In this document: piece after piece, positions 63,870-64,000 of the stretch
Numbering within the stretch: position 1 is the first letter of the stretch
How the letters are laid out: every line of letters starts with the position of its first letter
DNA from: Icerya purchasi
Lineage: Eukaryota > Arthropoda > Insecta > Hemiptera > Monophlebidae
Direction of reading: 5' to 3'
DNA: 64,000 nucleotides
Assembly (NCBI GenBank): GCA_039619475.1
Contig: CM077116.1
Location: 304,890,464-304,954,463, forward strand
Translations under genes and position numbers: made by a program
Notes under the pieces: model-generated
Database searches by the model: none
What the model was told of the DNA's origin: nothing
The model's input: only the letters and a program-made list of their open reading frames with translations

Positions 63870-64000
63870 TTGCTTATTTTGCGTTGAAGATAAGGAACCC
63901 CACCCGCGGTCGAAATATTAAGAAAAATAATAGGAAAAAACAAAAATTAGATTTAAAAATAGCCACTTGGAACGTTCGGACACTACTAGATACAACTGCG
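63870..64000 (+). mobile_element. 5' coding start of an RTE-like LINE, cut by the window edge
   Basis: An open frame ends KLDLKIATWNVRTLLDTTA; (I/V)ATWNVRTL is the opening of the APE-type endonuclease in RTE-like elements. The rest lies beyond 64000. Confidence 0.6.

Noticed and set aside
53563..64000. Attractin kelch or lectin exons
   Set aside because: All longer frames in this stretch are transposon proteins; no kelch repeat or Cys pattern was found, so the intron appears to extend past the window.

Overview
This window is animal nuclear DNA, most likely from an insect. The evidence is spliced metazoan genes with GT-AG introns, strongly AT-rich non-coding sequence, introns of 1 to 11 kb, and many arthropod-type transposons (jockey and RTE LINEs, a Penelope-like element, a Helitron, pogo/Tigger, a tRNA-derived SINE). 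There are no operons, ribosome-binding sites, CRISPR arrays or bacterial genes. The species cannot be named from this sequence alone.

Four host genes can be assembled exon by exon, and every junction keeps phase. (1) TAB1, the TAK1-binding PP2C-like protein, lies on the minus strand. Its first four coding exons are at 15520-15427, 14363-14126, 9617-9485 and 4864-4624; the 3' part was not found. (2) Elongin C lies on the plus strand and is complete: 16560-16601, 16686-16861, 21439-21580, 119 residues. (3) Mitochondrial ribosomal protein L45 lies on the minus strand and is complete in seven coding exons between 46802 and 23626, 324 residues, including a 24-nt first coding exon and a 49-nt exon beside a 10.9-kb intron. 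(4) An attractin/distracted-type CUB-EGF protein lies on the plus strand. Its first four coding exons are at 47326-47561, 47899-48099, 49056-49184 and 53369-53562; its next intron runs off the right edge. TAB1/EloC and mRpL45/attractin are head-to-head pairs. EloC and mRpL45 are tail-to-tail.

Most of the rest is mobile or repetitive DNA inside introns. TAB1 introns hold a long-TIR MITE (about 4097-4552), a Penelope-like GIY-YIG remnant with a hammerhead-like tail (6258-6916), and two decayed RNase-H LINEs (7390-7870, 10640-12546). EloC intron 2 holds a second hammerhead-like motif, an RTE LINE 3' half (20092-21043) and a 37-bp tandem duplication. mRpL45 introns hold a roughly 300-bp satellite, SINEs, a pogo-type MITE, a possible solo LTR, and two nested insertions. 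In the first, a 237-bp MITE with a 4-bp target duplication sits in a LINE RNase H domain. In the second, a 2.56-kb element with arms of about 0.7 kb and a 9-bp duplication sits in a jockey ORF. The attractin introns hold a 100-bp near-perfect hairpin, a Helitron, a hairpin-bearing repeat family, a solo LTR next to a Tigger, several LINE fragments and a jockey copy with a 14-bp target duplication.

The points most worth a second look are the two nested insertions whose empty sites can be read from the interrupted ORF, the piggyBac-like cysteine pattern carried by the 9-bp-TSD element, the paired hammerhead-like relics, the double-hairpin repeat family, and the PP2C-like DGHDG motif retained in this TAB1.
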